NCBI GenBank assembly: GCA_913778495.1
Contig: CAJYVD010000025.1
Span: forward strand, 1 to 37,043
Length of the DNA stretch: 37,043 nt
Direction of reading: 5' to 3'
DNA from: an uncultured Pantoea sp.
Lineage (GTDB): Bacteria > Pseudomonadota > Gammaproteobacteria > Enterobacterales > Enterobacteriaceae
Every line of letters starts with the position of its first letter. Position 1 is the stretch's first letter. A program made the translations under genes and the position numbers. The notes under the pieces were generated by a model, which was not told the DNA's origin, ran no database searches, and worked only from the letters and a program-made list of their open reading frames with translations. This document shows, piece by piece, positions 16,328 to 26,200 of this stretch.

Positions 16328-16442
16328 CGACCTGCCGTCTAATCTTAAGTATGAATGCATTGAGTCTATCAGACTCAGAGAACAATTTCGCAGTCACCCG
16401 ATAAACTGGTAGGATTAGCCTCTTTTTTTAGGGAGCCAAAAG

Positions 16443-16985
16443 ATGACCAAGCAGCCCGATGACTGGCTCGACGATGTGCCTGATAATCAAGAAGATGAAG
16501 AAGAAGAGATTATTTGGGTCAGTAAAAGTGAAATTAAGCGCGATGCCGAAGAGCTTAAACGCCTGGGTGCCGAGCTGGTAGAACTGGGAAAAAATTCCCT
16601 CGACAAAATCCCGCTGGATGAAGATCTGCGCACCGCGATCGAACTGGCGCAGCGCATTAAAATGGAAGGTCGTCGCCGTCAGCTTCAGCTGATTGGTAAG
16701 ATGCTGCGTCAGCGCGACGAGGAGCCGATTCGCCAGGCGCTGGATAAGCTGAAAAATCGCCATAACCAGCAGGTGGCGCTGTTCCATAAATTGGAACAGC
16801 TGCGCGATCGCTTAGTGGAAAACGGCGATGACGCGGTAGCGGAAGTACTTAACCTCTATCCGCACGCCGATCGCCAGCAGCTGCGCAGCATGATCCGCAA
16901 CGCGCAAAAAGAAAAAGCAGCCAATAAGCCGCCTAAGTCTGCGCGTCAGATCTTTCAGTATTTACGCGAACTGGCCGAAGCCTGA
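16443..16985 (+). CDS. darP: Dual-action ribosomal maturation protein DarP (YjgA)
   Basis: Factor that associates with late 50S precursors and assists peptidyl-transferase-centre maturation. The 180-aa product has the highly acidic N-terminus of the family ([17 protein letters not shown]), the conserved [18 protein letters not shown] block and a helical C-terminus with DALVEVLN-like [21 protein letters not shown] and [15 protein letters not shown] lies 8 nt upstream of ATG 16443. Monocistronic, with its own terminator, and divergent from tldE. Confidence 0.95.
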   Translation: MTKQPDDWLDDVPDNQEDEEEEIIWVSKSEIKRDAEELKRLGAELVELGKNSLDKIPLDEDLRTAIELAQRIKMEGRRRQLQLIGKMLRQRDEEPIRQALDKLKNRHNQQVALFHKLEQLRDRLVENGDDAVAEVLNLYPHADRQQLRSMIRNAQKEKAANKPPKSARQIFQYLRELAEA

Positions 16986-16992
16986 TCGCGCG

Positions 16993-17019
16993 AAGGGCGT
17001 CCAAACGGACGCCCTTTTC
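16993..17019 (+). terminator. Intrinsic terminator of darP
   Basis: AAGGGCGTCC / GGACGCCCTT stem with AAAC loop followed by TTCT, 7 nt after the darP stop and immediately before the convergent mpl stop codon. Confidence 0.88.
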
Positions 17020-18375
17020 TCACTTCCCTAAGCGATCCAGCAGCTTTTGGTGAATGCCGCCGAAGCCGCCGTTGCTCATCACCAGAATCGAGTCGCCCGG
17101 CTGGGCCGCTTTCGCCACCATCTCGACCAACGCATCAATATCGGCGCTCCAGTGCGCAGGCTGCATGCACGCCTCGGCCACATCTGAAACCTGCCACGGA
17201 ATGTGGTGCGGTTGGAACAGGAACACTTCATCGGCGCGGCCCAGCGAGGGCGCCAGATCGTTTTTGCTGACGCCCATCTTCATGGTATTGGAGCGCGGTT
17301 CGAGCACCGCCAGAATGCGCGCCGTGCCTCCGACTTTGCTGCGCAGCGCCGCCAGCGTGGCGTGAATGGCCGTCGGGTGATGCGCAAAGTCGTCATACAC
17401 CTTGATGGCGTTCACCTCGCCGCGCAGCTCCAGGCGACGGCGGGCATTGATGAAGCGGCTCAGCGCCTCACCGGCATCCTCGGGCTTCACGCCAACGTGA
17501 CGCGCCGCCGCAATCGCCATCAGGCCATTGTGCATGTTGTGCTCGCCCACCAGGCCCCAGTTCACCTCGGCGACTTTTTCACCCGCCAGCCACACTTCCC
17601 AATGGGAGGCATCCGGCGTCACTTTTTTCGCCTGCCACTGGCCGTTATCACCTACCGTCTCCTGCTCGCTCCAGCAGCCCATCGCCATTACCTGACGCAG
17701 ATGGGGATCGTGTTCCGGCAGCAAAATTTTTCCCTGACCGGGCACGATGCGGATCAGATGGTGGAACTGCTTCTGGATGGCGCGCAGATCGTCAAAGATG
17801 TCCGCGTGATCGAACTCCAGATTATTGAGGATCAGCGTGCGCGGGCAGTAGTGCACAAACTTGGATCGCTTATCGAAGAAGGCGCTGTCGTACTCATCGG
17901 CTTCGATCACGAAGAATGGGCTTTTTCCTAATTTTGCCGACACGTCGAAGTTGCCCGGTACGCCCCCGATAATAAAGCCCGGCTCCAGCCCGCAGGCCTC
18001 TAAAATCCACGCTGCCATGCCGGCGGTGGTGGTTTTACCGTGGGTGCCCGCGACCGCCACGACCCAGCGGTCGCGCAGCACGAAATCGTGCAGCCACTGC
18101 GGGCCAGACAGGTAAGGAATGTTACGTTCCAGTACCGCTTCAACGCAGGGATTGCCGCGCGTCATGGCGTTGCCAATGATCACTAAGTCCGGCGCAGGTT
18201 CAAGCTGGCTTGCCTCATAACCTTCTGTTAATTCAATACCTTGCTGTTCAAGCAGCGTGCTCATCGGCGGGTAGACGTTGGCATCTGAACCGGTTACTTC
18301 GTGTCCCAGCGAGCGGGCCAGCATGGCCAGCCCGCCCATAAAGGTGCCGCAAATCCCAAGGATGTGAATACGCAT
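17020..18375 (-). CDS. mpl: UDP-N-acetylmuramate:L-Ala-gamma-D-Glu-meso-DAP ligase
   Basis: Cytosolic Mur-ligase family enzyme that attaches recycled tripeptide to UDP-MurNAc in peptidoglycan recycling. The 451-aa product from ATG 18375 has the N-terminal nucleotide-sugar domain (MRIHILGICGTFMGGLAMLARSLGHEVTGSD), the ATP-binding P-loop GTHGKTTT at about residue 109-116, the Mg-binding IEADEYDSAFFDKRSKF segment typical of Mpl, and the C-terminal YDDFAHHPTAI and LEPRSNTMKMG motifs. Five extra residues are possible from ATG 18390. Convergent with darP and divergent from fbp, as in E. coli. Confidence 0.96.
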   Translation of the reverse strand: MRIHILGICGTFMGGLAMLARSLGHEVTGSDANVYPPMSTLLEQQGIELTEGYEASQLEPAPDLVIIGNAMTRGNPCVEAVLERNIPYLSGPQWLHDFVLRDRWVVAVAGTHGKTTTAGMAAWILEACGLEPGFIIGGVPGNFDVSAKLGKSPFFVIEADEYDSAFFDKRSKFVHYCPRTLILNNLEFDHADIFDDLRAIQKQFHHLIRIVPGQGKILLPEHDPHLRQVMAMGCWSEQETVGDNGQWQAKKVTPDASHWEVWLAGEKVAEVNWGLVGEHNMHNGLMAIAAARHVGVKPEDAGEALSRFINARRRLELRGEVNAIKVYDDFAHHPTAIHATLAALRSKVGGTARILAVLEPRSNTMKMGVSKNDLAPSLGRADEVFLFQPHHIPWQVSDVAEACMQPAHWSADIDALVEMVAKAAQPGDSILVMSNGGFGGIHQKLLDRLGK

Positions 18376-18541
18376 AAAGAGACCTATCACTCAAAAGTTC
18401 GGCGCACAGTGTAACCTTGAGCCGAGTGGGAAGAAACGGATTAGGACTATGGTTTTTAAAGTTCAATCGGCTAAACTGCGCTCACATGTGGGTAGCGTGT
18501 GACCACGGCTACCACTCCACCGTAGATTCAGGGAATGTGTT

Positions 18542-19546
18542 ATGAAAACGTTAGGCGAATTCATCGTCGAGAAGCAACACGACTTTCCACACGCCACAGG
18601 TGAACTGACGGCGCTGATTTCCTCCATCAAACTGGGTGCCAAAATTATCCACCGCGATATCAACAAAGCGGGCTTAGTGGATATTCTCGGTGCCAGCGGC
18701 GTAGAGAACGTGCAGGGTGAGCAGCAGATGAAGCTGGATCTTTTCGCTAACGAAAAGCTCAAAGCGGCCCTGAAAGCGCGTGGTGTGGTAGCGGGCATTG
18801 CCTCGGAAGAAGAAGACGAATTCGTTATCTTTGAAGGATCAGAGAACGGTCGCTATGTGGTGTTGATGGATCCGCTGGACGGATCGTCAAACATCGACGT
18901 TAACGTCTCCGTGGGGACCATTTTCTCTATTTATCATCGCGTCAGTGAACCCGGCACGCCGATCACCGAAGCAGATTTCATGCAGCCGGGCCACAAGCAA
19001 GTGGCAGCAGGCTATGTGGTCTACGGCTCCTCGACCATGATGGTCTACACCACCGGCGTCGGCGTTCATGCGTTCACCTACGATCCGTCGCTCGGCGTCT
19101 TCTGCCTGAGCCACGAGCGCATGACCTTCCCGGAGCAGGGCTATACCTACTCCATCAACGAAGGCAACTACATTCGCTTCCCGCAGGGCGTGAAAAAATA
19201 CCTCAAGTTCTGTCAGGAAGAGGATGCCGCCACGCGCCGTCCTTACACCTCGCGCTACATCGGTTCGCTGGTGGCGGATTTCCACCGCAACCTGCTGAAA
19301 GGCGGAATCTACCTTTATCCCAGCACGGCCAGCCATCCGAAAGGCAAGCTGCGTCTGCTGTATGAGTGCAATCCGATGGCCTTCCTGGCCGAGCAGGCTG
19401 GCGGCAAAGCCAGCGACGGTGCCAATCGCATTCTGGATATCCAGCCTGAAACGCTGCACCAGCGCTGCCCGTTCTTCTGCGGCAACGAAGCCATGGTGGA
19501 CGACGTTGAGCGCTTCATCCGCGAATACCCGGACAGCCACGCTTAA
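18542..19546 (+). CDS. fbp: Fructose-1,6-bisphosphatase class I
   Basis: Gluconeogenic enzyme converting fructose 1,6-bisphosphate to fructose 6-phosphate and phosphate; Mg-dependent, AMP-inhibited tetramer in enterics. The 334-aa product contains the metal-binding [11 protein letters not shown] motif (Asp110, Asp113), the SEEEDE acidic segment at about 89-93, and the substrate-binding [23 protein letters not shown] block. Length matches the family (332 aa in E. coli). It is monocistronic with a terminator directly after it. Confidence 0.97.
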   Translation: MKTLGEFIVEKQHDFPHATGELTALISSIKLGAKIIHRDINKAGLVDILGASGVENVQGEQQMKLDLFANEKLKAALKARGVVAGIASEEEDEFVIFEGSENGRYVVLMDPLDGSSNIDVNVSVGTIFSIYHRVSEPGTPITEADFMQPGHKQVAAGYVVYGSSTMMVYTTGVGVHAFTYDPSLGVFCLSHERMTFPEQGYTYSINEGNYIRFPQGVKKYLKFCQEEDAATRRPYTSRYIGSLVADFHRNLLKGGIYLYPSTASHPKGKLRLLYECNPMAFLAEQAGGKASDGANRILDIQPETLHQRCPFFCGNEAMVDDVERFIREYPDSHA

Positions 19547-19560
19547 TGTCGTGAAGAATG

Positions 19561-19588
19561 AAAAAAGCCCGCGCATGCGGGCTTTTTT
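19561..19588. terminator. Bidirectional terminator between fbp and chemoreceptor gene
   Basis: AAAAAAGCCCGC-GCAT-GCGGGCTTTTTT: a symmetric hairpin with A- and T-runs on both sides, serving both convergent genes. The end of the T-run forms part of the chemoreceptor stop codon (19589-19591). Confidence 0.93.
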
Positions 19589-21151
19589 TTACGCGCTTGC
19601 CACGCGGAACTGCGCCATTGAGGCCTGCAGCTGCTGCGACTGCGCTTCCAGCGACTGGGTGGCGGCGCTGGCCTCTTCCACCAGCGCGGCGTTCTGCTGA
19701 GCGGCCTCATCCATTTGCGTCACGGCGGTATTCACCTGCTCAATGCCGCGGCTCTGCTCCTGCGACGCCACGGCGATCTCTTTGATCAGCGAGGTCACAC
19801 GCGTAACCTCTCCGGCGATTTCATCCATGGTTTCGCCAGCCCGCGTCGCCATATCGCTGCCCTCTTTCACCCGCGACTGCGACTCGCTAATCAGTTCGCG
19901 GATCTCTTTGGCGGCGGTGGCGCTGCGTCCAGCCAGCGTGCGCACTTCGTTGGCGACCACGGCAAAGCCGCGCCCCTGCTCACCGGCGCGCGCCGCTTCC
20001 ACCGACGCGTTCAGTGCCAGGATATTGGTTTGAAACGCAATGCCGTCAATCACGCTGAGGATATCGCCAATGCGGTTGGCGCTGTGGGTGATCTCCTGCA
20101 TTTTTTCCATCACGTATCCCACCACCTCGGCACCGCGATCGGCGCTCTGGGAGACGTTGCTGGCCAGCTGATCGGCCTGTTGGGCGTTACTGGCGTTCAT
20201 GCGCACGGTGGCGGTCAGCTGTTCCATGCTGGCCGCCGTTTGTTCCAGCGAGGCCGCGGACGCTTCGGTACGCTGCGACAGGTTCACCGTACCGGCCGCC
20301 AGTTCGCGGCTGCCGATGTCAATTTGCAGGCTGGCTTCGCGCACCTGGCTCACCGACTGACGCAGCGACAGCTGCATGTTCGCCAGCGCGTCGTTCAGAC
20401 GACCAATCTCATTTTTACCGGCTTCGGGCAGCGGCTGCGACAAATCGCCCGCGGCAATCTGCTCCAGATGCACGATGGCGTGATTGAGCGGTTCAATAAA
20501 CAAACGGCGCAGCAGCTGCCACGACAGCACGATGATCAGCAACGTCAGCACCATGGCGATGCCAATCAGCACTTTCATCTTGAGTTCATTGTCTGCCGCC
20601 TGCTGCATGCGCTCGGCGGTGACCTGATCGGCGTACTGACTGAACGCGTTCACCGCCTTCGAGTAGTTGGCGGCCAGCTGCGACTGATTGCCTTCCAGCA
20701 CCTGATAATATTCGTCAGTATATTGCTTTTGCAGCGCCGACATCATGGGCGCGATGCCCTCTTTGTCGTAGGTGGTGTAGGTCGAGACGATGTCTTTCGC
20801 CAAGGCTTTACCTTTCTCGGTGACCGTACCGGCCTCCACAAAGCCTTTGAAGAAAGCGTGTGAGCTATCTACCGCCGCCTGCGCCTGCTTAGTGACCTTC
20901 GCGCCGTCGTCCAGCAGGCCAATTTCAATTTTCCGCACCGCCAGCGCGGCGTTGGCGCGGGCGCGCATCAGCTCTGAGCGACTTTGATACAGTTTATTCA
21001 GCTCTACCGCCTGAATGCGGTTGATCGCCTGCAGTGATTCATTGCCCGCGTTGATGGCATAGATCCCCATCAGACTGACCGACAGCAGCAGCAGCGTCAT
21101 AAAAAACAGCAAACCGCGTATGCCATTTTTTATCGATAGTTCTTTAATCAT
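19589..21151 (-). CDS. Methyl-accepting chemotaxis protein
   Basis: Transmembrane chemoreceptor. From ATG 21151 (520 aa) there is a TM1 at about 11-31, a helical periplasmic ligand-binding domain (about 35-190, four-helix-bundle type), TM2 at about 192-211, HAMP (about 214-266) and a methyl-accepting signalling domain. The strongly conserved hairpin tip lies at about 367-402 ([42 protein letters not shown]). The C-terminus ends MAQFRVASA and lacks the NWETF pentapeptide used to tether CheR/CheB, so it probably relies on other receptors for adaptation. The ligand cannot be read from sequence. A sigma-28 promoter lies just upstream; the ORF could extend to 21229 but that would include the promoter. 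Confidence 0.94.
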   Translation of the reverse strand: MIKELSIKNGIRGLLFFMTLLLLSVSLMGIYAINAGNESLQAINRIQAVELNKLYQSRSELMRARANAALAVRKIEIGLLDDGAKVTKQAQAAVDSSHAFFKGFVEAGTVTEKGKALAKDIVSTYTTYDKEGIAPMMSALQKQYTDEYYQVLEGNQSQLAANYSKAVNAFSQYADQVTAERMQQAADNELKMKVLIGIAMVLTLLIIVLSWQLLRRLFIEPLNHAIVHLEQIAAGDLSQPLPEAGKNEIGRLNDALANMQLSLRQSVSQVREASLQIDIGSRELAAGTVNLSQRTEASAASLEQTAASMEQLTATVRMNASNAQQADQLASNVSQSADRGAEVVGYVMEKMQEITHSANRIGDILSVIDGIAFQTNILALNASVEAARAGEQGRGFAVVANEVRTLAGRSATAAKEIRELISESQSRVKEGSDMATRAGETMDEIAGEVTRVTSLIKEIAVASQEQSRGIEQVNTAVTQMDEAAQQNAALVEEASAATQSLEAQSQQLQASMAQFRVASA

Positions 21152-21209
21152 GTTAATCACCCGTGTGCTTGATAAAAGGCAGAATCCCGTTGGCCCTAAA
21201 ACGGTGAGA

Positions 21210-21237
21210 TTATCGGCAGCGGACCGCATAAACTTTA
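21210..21237 (-). promoter_or_regulatory. Sigma-28 (FliA) flagellar-class promoter for chemoreceptor gene
   Basis: On the minus strand TAAAGTTT (21230-21237) and GCCGATAA (21210-21217) match both FliA consensus elements exactly, separated by 12 nt (the usual spacer is 11). The predicted transcript starts near 21203, about 50 nt before the chemoreceptor ATG. This places the receptor in the class 3 flagellar regulon. Confidence 0.85.
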
Positions 21238-21323
21238 TCTGCAGTGAACAATCATTGGGGTGACAATTGCTGGCGTGTCATCCGCACTCAGGCTTCATCC
21301 ACACCATTACAAGGAATATCACC

Positions 21324-21740
21324 ATGAAAAAAGGGCTTTTGCTTATCGCGTTAATCAGCAGCGGCACCGCGCGGGCTGCGCCGTCTCATCCCATCGACCA
21401 GCAGCTGGCGCAGTGCCTGAAGACGGAAGTCAGCACCCTGGCGCTGTCACAGTGCTACAGCCAGGCGAATAAGGCATGGGACGGCGAAATGAATCGACAA
21501 TACACGCAGGCGATGGCCCGGCTTACCGGTGAGCCTAAAGCGCAATTGCGCAGCGCCCAGCGCGCCTGGCTGGCCTACCGCGATAGCTGGCTCACCGCCA
21601 CGCGCAGCTATTTTACCCAGTCTCAGGGCACGATGGCGGCGCTCTCGCTCGGCGATCAGGGCGTGAGTTTGGTGCGCAATCAGGCATTGATGCTGCAATC
21701 CCTTAACAAAGGCAGTTGCGCCAACCCCGACGATTGTTGA
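21324..21740 (+). CDS. DUF1311 / LprI-like secreted protein
   Basis: Small predicted periplasmic protein of the DUF1311 (lysozyme-inhibitor LprI-like) family; most members lack a proven function. From ATG 21324 (AAGGAA upstream) the 138-aa product has a Sec signal peptide (MKKGLLLIALISSGTARA-AP). The domain shows the pattern C-x(n)-LSQCYSQANKAWDGEMNRQY, a pair of helices with AQRAWLAYRDS (the RxWxxxRD-type signature of the family), and a C-terminal SCANPDDC that could form disulfides. Divergent from the chemoreceptor gene across 172 nt. Confidence 0.82.
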   Translation: MKKGLLLIALISSGTARAAPSHPIDQQLAQCLKTEVSTLALSQCYSQANKAWDGEMNRQYTQAMARLTGEPKAQLRSAQRAWLAYRDSWLTATRSYFTQSQGTMAALSLGDQGVSLVRNQALMLQSLNKGSCANPDDC

Positions 21741-21767
21741 TAAATGAGGGCGTGAAAATCGCTTAGC

Positions 21768-21783
21768 GCTGATCATTATCAGC
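21768..21783. promoter_or_regulatory. Small inverted repeat upstream of yeaL
   Basis: GCTGAT-CATT-ATCAGC, 6-bp arms, between the DUF1311 gene and yeaL. There is no T-run, so it is not a clear terminator. It has partial similarity to half a Fur box, which I do not consider sufficient for a call. Confidence 0.3.
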
Positions 21784-21807
21784 ACGCACATTATTTTGGG
21801 AGAAAAT

Positions 21808-22257
21808 ATGGCAGCTTATGCCTCCACGCTCATTCTTATCTGCCTGGCCGCACTGAGTTATTTTGTGCATAACAGCGCCGTGACCATTTCGATTTTGATC
21901 CTGCTGGCGATCAAGCTCACGCCGCTGGCGCAGTTTTTTCCCTTTGTTGAGAAACAGGGGATTCAGGTGGGCATTATTATCCTGACCGTCGCGGTAATGG
22001 CTCCGCTGGCGAGCGGTACGCTGCCAGCCTCGTCGCTGCTGAAGTCGTTTGCCAACTGGCAGTCGCTGGTGGCGATTGGCGTGGGCGTCTTTGTCGCCTG
22101 GCTGGGCGGACGCGGCGTCAGTTTTATGAGCGTCCAGCCTTCCGTGATTGGTGGACTGCTGATTGGCACGGTGATTGGCGTGGCTTTCTTCCGCGGCGTG
22201 CCGGTTGGGCCCTTGATTGCCGCCGGGATCGTCTCGCTGTTTGTCACCGCGAAATAG
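21808..22257 (+). CDS. yeaL: DUF441 family inner-membrane protein YeaL
   Basis: Small integral membrane protein of unknown function (UPF0756/DUF441). From ATG 21808, with GGGAG 7 nt upstream, the 149-aa product has four hydrophobic segments (about 6-24, 28-45, 52-75, 85-100) plus a C-terminal pair. It carries conserved family blocks [45 protein letters not shown] and [18 protein letters not shown]. coli YeaL (148 aa) is very similar but sits elsewhere in that genome, so this location is a rearrangement relative to E. coli. Confidence 0.9.
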   Translation: MAAYASTLILICLAALSYFVHNSAVTISILILLAIKLTPLAQFFPFVEKQGIQVGIIILTVAVMAPLASGTLPASSLLKSFANWQSLVAIGVGVFVAWLGGRGVSFMSVQPSVIGGLLIGTVIGVAFFRGVPVGPLIAAGIVSLFVTAK

Positions 22258-22313
22258 GCGCTTGGAGCATTCTGAAAGGCCAAAAAGGGGGCATACTTTC
22301 AGAGTCAGTTGGC

Positions 22314-22319
22314 TATAAT
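22314..22319 (+). promoter_or_regulatory. ppa promoter -10 element
   Basis: A perfect TATAAT 38 nt upstream of the ppa ATG, with transcript start expected near 22326. No good -35 hexamer is visible at 16-18 nt (GCATAC or similar). Confidence 0.6.
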
Positions 22320-22357
22320 AGCCGTCACTCAACTTACGACTAATGAAGGAAAGCCAG

Positions 22358-22888
22358 ATGAGTTTGAACCAGGTGCCTGCAGGTAAAGATCTGCCAGAAG
22401 ATATCTACGTTATCATTGAGATCCCGGCCAATGCCGATCCGATCAAATATGAAGTAGACAAAGAGTCTGGCGCCCTGTTTGTAGACCGTTTTATGTCTAC
22501 CGCCATGTTCTATCCGTGCAACTACGGCTACATCAACCACACGCTGTCACTGGATGGTGACCCGGTTGATGTGCTGGTGCCAACCCCGTATCCGCTGGAG
22601 CCTGGCTCGGTGATCCGCTGCCGTCCCGTTGGCGTGCTGAAAATGACCGACGAGTCTGGCGAAGACGCCAAACTGGTTGCGGTTCCGCACACCAAACTGA
22701 GCAAAGAGTACGATCACATCAAAGATGTGAACGACCTGCCAGAGCTGCTGAAAGCACAGATCACCCACTTCTTTGAGCACTACAAAGATCTGGAAAAAGG
22801 CAAATGGGTGAAAGTGGACGGCTGGGATAACGCTGAAGCCGCCAAAGCAGAGATCATCTCCTCTTTCGAGCGCGCTCAAAAGAAGTAA
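22358..22888 (+). CDS. ppa: Inorganic pyrophosphatase
   Basis: Essential cytosolic family I pyrophosphatase that hydrolyses PPi to drive biosynthetic reactions; hexameric, Mg-dependent. The 176-aa product matches E. coli Ppa in length and motifs: the metal-binding signature [14 protein letters not shown] with Asp66, Asp68 and Asp71, then Asp98 and Asp103 with Lys105 in [10 protein letters not shown]. The N-terminus [24 protein letters not shown] is the family start. ATG 22358 is chosen over a codon at 22343, with GGAAAG upstream. Followed by a strong bidirectional terminator. Confidence 0.97.
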   Translation: MSLNQVPAGKDLPEDIYVIIEIPANADPIKYEVDKESGALFVDRFMSTAMFYPCNYGYINHTLSLDGDPVDVLVPTPYPLEPGSVIRCRPVGVLKMTDESGEDAKLVAVPHTKLSKEYDHIKDVNDLPELLKAQITHFFEHYKDLEKGKWVKVDGWDNAEAAKAEIISSFERAQKK

Positions 22889-22914
22889 TCTGCGCCTGCG
22901 CATGAAATAAAAAA

Positions 22915-22941
22915 AACACCGTCCATTGGACGGTGTTTTTG
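22915..22941. terminator. Bidirectional terminator between ppa and ytfP
   Basis: AACACCGTCC / GGACGGTGTT stem with a 3-nt loop, T-run on the plus side and a long A-run on the left, which acts as a T-run for ytfP. Confidence 0.93.
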
Positions 22942-22942
22942 T

Positions 22943-23296
22943 TTATGCCTCTTGGTTATCGTCGCGCTTCAGCCAGTCACCGCTGGCGATACGATCGCGC
23001 CCGGTAATAGACCGCTGATAGACGTAAAGCCACGCGCTGCCATAAGGCGTCTGGGTAAGCTGGCGTTTGTATTCGCCATTCTTGCAGCGCAAGGCATCAA
23101 GTTCAGCGAGCGTACTGGCGTCAATGCGATAAACCTCGCAATAGACCGTGCCTGTACCCGCTACCACGCCCGGATAATGCCCCAGATTGTAGAGATCGAA
23201 CCCGTCAATCTGGTGGTCACCGAGCCACTGCGCATTTGTCATCCAATGACTGTTTCCCTGTTTGCGCCGTAAACTGCCGTAGACAATTATTCGCAT
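22943..23296 (-). CDS. ytfP: Gamma-glutamylcyclotransferase-fold protein YtfP
   Basis: Small AIG2/GGCT-fold protein of uncertain activity. The 117-aa product has the family N-terminal loop MRIIVYGSLRRKQGNSHW (YGSLR binding loop), GFDLYNLGHYPGVV and the acidic EVYRID strand. The catalytic-type Glu after VYxxV is present in CEVYRI. It starts 2 nt after the tamB stop codon with no strong ribosome site, so translation is probably coupled. The tamA-tamB-ytfP order is as in E. coli. Confidence 0.93.
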   Translation of the reverse strand: MRIIVYGSLRRKQGNSHWMTNAQWLGDHQIDGFDLYNLGHYPGVVAGTGTVYCEVYRIDASTLAELDALRCKNGEYKRQLTQTPYGSAWLYVYQRSITGRDRIASGDWLKRDDNQEA

Positions 23297-23298
23297 TG

Positions 23299-26200
23299 CT
23301 AAAACTCAAACTGATAGAGCAAATCCAGTGCCTGATCGAGACCGGACACGGCTTCCAAATAGAGTTTGGGCATCAGGCGATAACGCAATGTTAACGTCGC
23401 CAGTGAATCAAAAATGCCAACACCGTATTTTACTTGTAGACCCGGCAACACATAGCCGCTCACCTGCACCTGCTGGCTGTCGCCAACGCCGGTGGTATCA
23501 AGCGCGAGGTTACTGACGCCGAACGTCTCGCCGATTTTACCCACAACCTGCCCACTTTGTGCAACCCCTAAGCCCACCAGCGCGGAGGTTAAGGCGTTAT
23601 TGTCGCCGTCGCTACTCAATCCCTGGCCACGCAGCAGATAAGAGAGCGCCTCCTGCTGCGACATCGCAGGGTCGGAGAACACTTCGACTTTGGGCTCATC
23701 CGCCAGGCCCGTGACGCGCAGACCGGCGGTGACGTCGTTCTCAGTGGCCTCTGGGTTGCGGATCGCTTCCAGGTTCACATACGGCTGATCCGGCGGACCG
23801 GCAAACTGCAATTCGCCTTTACGTACAATCAGATCCTGACCATACGCGTGGAAGCGTCCGGAAGGAATATTGATTTGTCCGTTTAATCCCAGCCCGGTTT
23901 TGTCCTGCACCACCTTGAGATCGCCGTTGAGCTTAGCTTTAAGACCAAACGCTGACAGGCGCACATCGTTGCCGACGTGGATCACCAGGTTGCTGTTGAT
24001 CGGGATCGCCGCGGTCTTCGGTTTAATCGGTTTGAGATTTTCATCCAGCATCACTTCGTCGGATGAAACACCGGTGGCGCTCGCCGGCACTTCCTGCACC
24101 GTGATGCGCGCCCACGGAATATCGACCTTGCCGTCGAGATTAAACGCCGCTGGCGTGGCCTCAAACACCAGATCCGGCGACACATCCATGCGCACCATCG
24201 GCGGCACGGTGACGCGAATGCGGCTGCCCTGCGCCGTGACGCGTGCACGCCAGTTATCAAGCTGGCTCCAGTCGGCATCGCCGCCCAGGCTCAGATTGCC
24301 TTTCGCAGTCTGAATCGCCCCGTTCAGCGTGGAGCGCATGCCGTTGAACACCATATTGAGGTTAGCCGAAGTCAGATCCACCGGCATAAAGCTGGCATCA
24401 ACCCCGACATCACGCAGCCCCAGTTGCCCAAAGATCTGCGGCTGCTGGAGCGAACCGCCGAGGCGCAGGTTGCTGTTCAGCATCCCTTTCACCTTCTCGC
24501 CTTGCATCAGCGCCGGGTTAAACATCGCCAGCGACAGATTGCTGATACTCACGTTGCCGGACAGCTGGCGACGCGTTTGCGGGTCGGCGATCTGCACATT
24601 GCCGCTCAGCTGACCGTTATTAACGATGTGGATCAGCCAGTCGAGCTGCGCGCGTCCTTCACGCAGCGCAGCATTCAGGTTCAGCTTGTCAAAGGCCACC
24701 GGTAACAGATTGCCCTGTACATTCTGCTGCACTTTCACGCCGCTGCCCTTGAGCGCCACGCTGGCGGTCGGCAACGCGCCATCGGCGGTCCAGTTTACCC
24801 GCGCATCGCCCGTAAAGACGCCGCGCAGCTGCGTCGCATCGGTGAGGAAAGGCTTGAGCATGGCCAGATCGAAGCGGTTGAGCACCACGTGCGCGTGGCC
24901 GCTGGCACCGGCTTCAATCGGCTCGGGCACGCACAGCTGTGCGTTCGGGTTCTGCCAACAGTGCGGACCCAGCGTCGCGGTCTGCTTGCTGTTGAGGTAG
25001 TCGATCGCCATCGCGCGGGTCAGGCGCCACTCGCCCACCGGCGTGTCGAAACGCGTGTTGTTAAGCGTGCCCTGCCAACGCTGCGTCTGGCGATCAAAGC
25101 TGCCGTTCAGCGCCAGCTGACCGGAAACCGGCTCGCCCTGTACGTTGAGCTTGAGCTGATGCTGCTTTTCGTTGCCGTCCGCGTTCAGCGTTAGCGTGCT
25201 GATTTTCAGCGCATCCTGCTGCAGTTGCTCGACGTTGAGCTTCAGCTTGCCGGCAATTTGCTCGCTGGATTTCACATCCCCCTGCAGCGAGACGCGGCGG
25301 ATTTGTAGCTGCTGCCAGCGCAGCCCGCTGGCGGTGAGATCGGCCAGCAGCTGCGGCGCTTGTAGCGTCCCGCGCGCCTTGATACTGCCTTTTGCCACCC
25401 CGCCCAAACCTGGCAGCGCGTTGTTAAGCTGCGGTGCATCCAGCGTGGCATCGAGATCCAGCGCGTCACCCAGCTCGCCCTTTACATCCAGATGATTACG
25501 GCCCAGCGCAAGGTTGAGCGCCGGAATTTTCCACTGGTTATAGCTGTTGCCGGTGAGCGAACCGCTGGCGCTGACCGCGTTCTGCTTGACGTTACCCTTC
25601 AGCGCCAGCTGCGGCACGCTCAACTGCCAGCTGCCACCGTACAGGCTGCCGCGCGTGCTGATTTTCCCGTCGAGCTTCGCGGGCCAGTCGGGATACTGTT
25701 TGGCGGTATTGATGCCGGTGAGCGTCAGTTCGCTGCGCCAGCTGATCGCCTTGCTCCAGTCCAGCAGCGCGGTGAGGTCAATAGTGCCCTGCAGCGCCGC
25801 GATTCGCAGTTTATCCAGCGCAAACTGCTGCACGTTCCCTTTGCCATCCAGCGTGACGGTCGCTGGCGGTACGTCTTGTCCCTTAACGGCGGTGCGCAGT
25901 GACATTACGTAGTCGGTGGCTTTGCCTTTAAACTGATAATCCAGATTGTCTGCCTGGTACTGCGTCGGGCCGCTCAGCGGCCAGCGCAGCTGCGGGCTGG
26001 TTAACTGCAGCGACAGCGGCAGACCGGCAACCGCGGGCTGCGCGCTGGCATCCAACTGCGCGCGCACCGGCCCCGACAGATTCACGCCGAGCGTCAGCGC
26101 GTCGCGCAGAGCGCCGCCCAGCTTCAACGCAATCTTTTCGCCTTTGATCGGATCGACATTCAGCGCGCCGTTGAGGGTAAAGTTCACCGGCCAGTTATCC

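Noticed and set aside
19715-20863. 382-codon plus-strand ORF antisense to the chemoreceptor gene
   Set aside because: His/Arg-rich shadow frame opposite a strongly conserved signalling domain.
21768-21783. Fur box upstream of yeaL
   Set aside because: Only half of the 19-bp consensus matches; the symmetrical GCTGAT/ATCAGC hairpin explains the resemblance.
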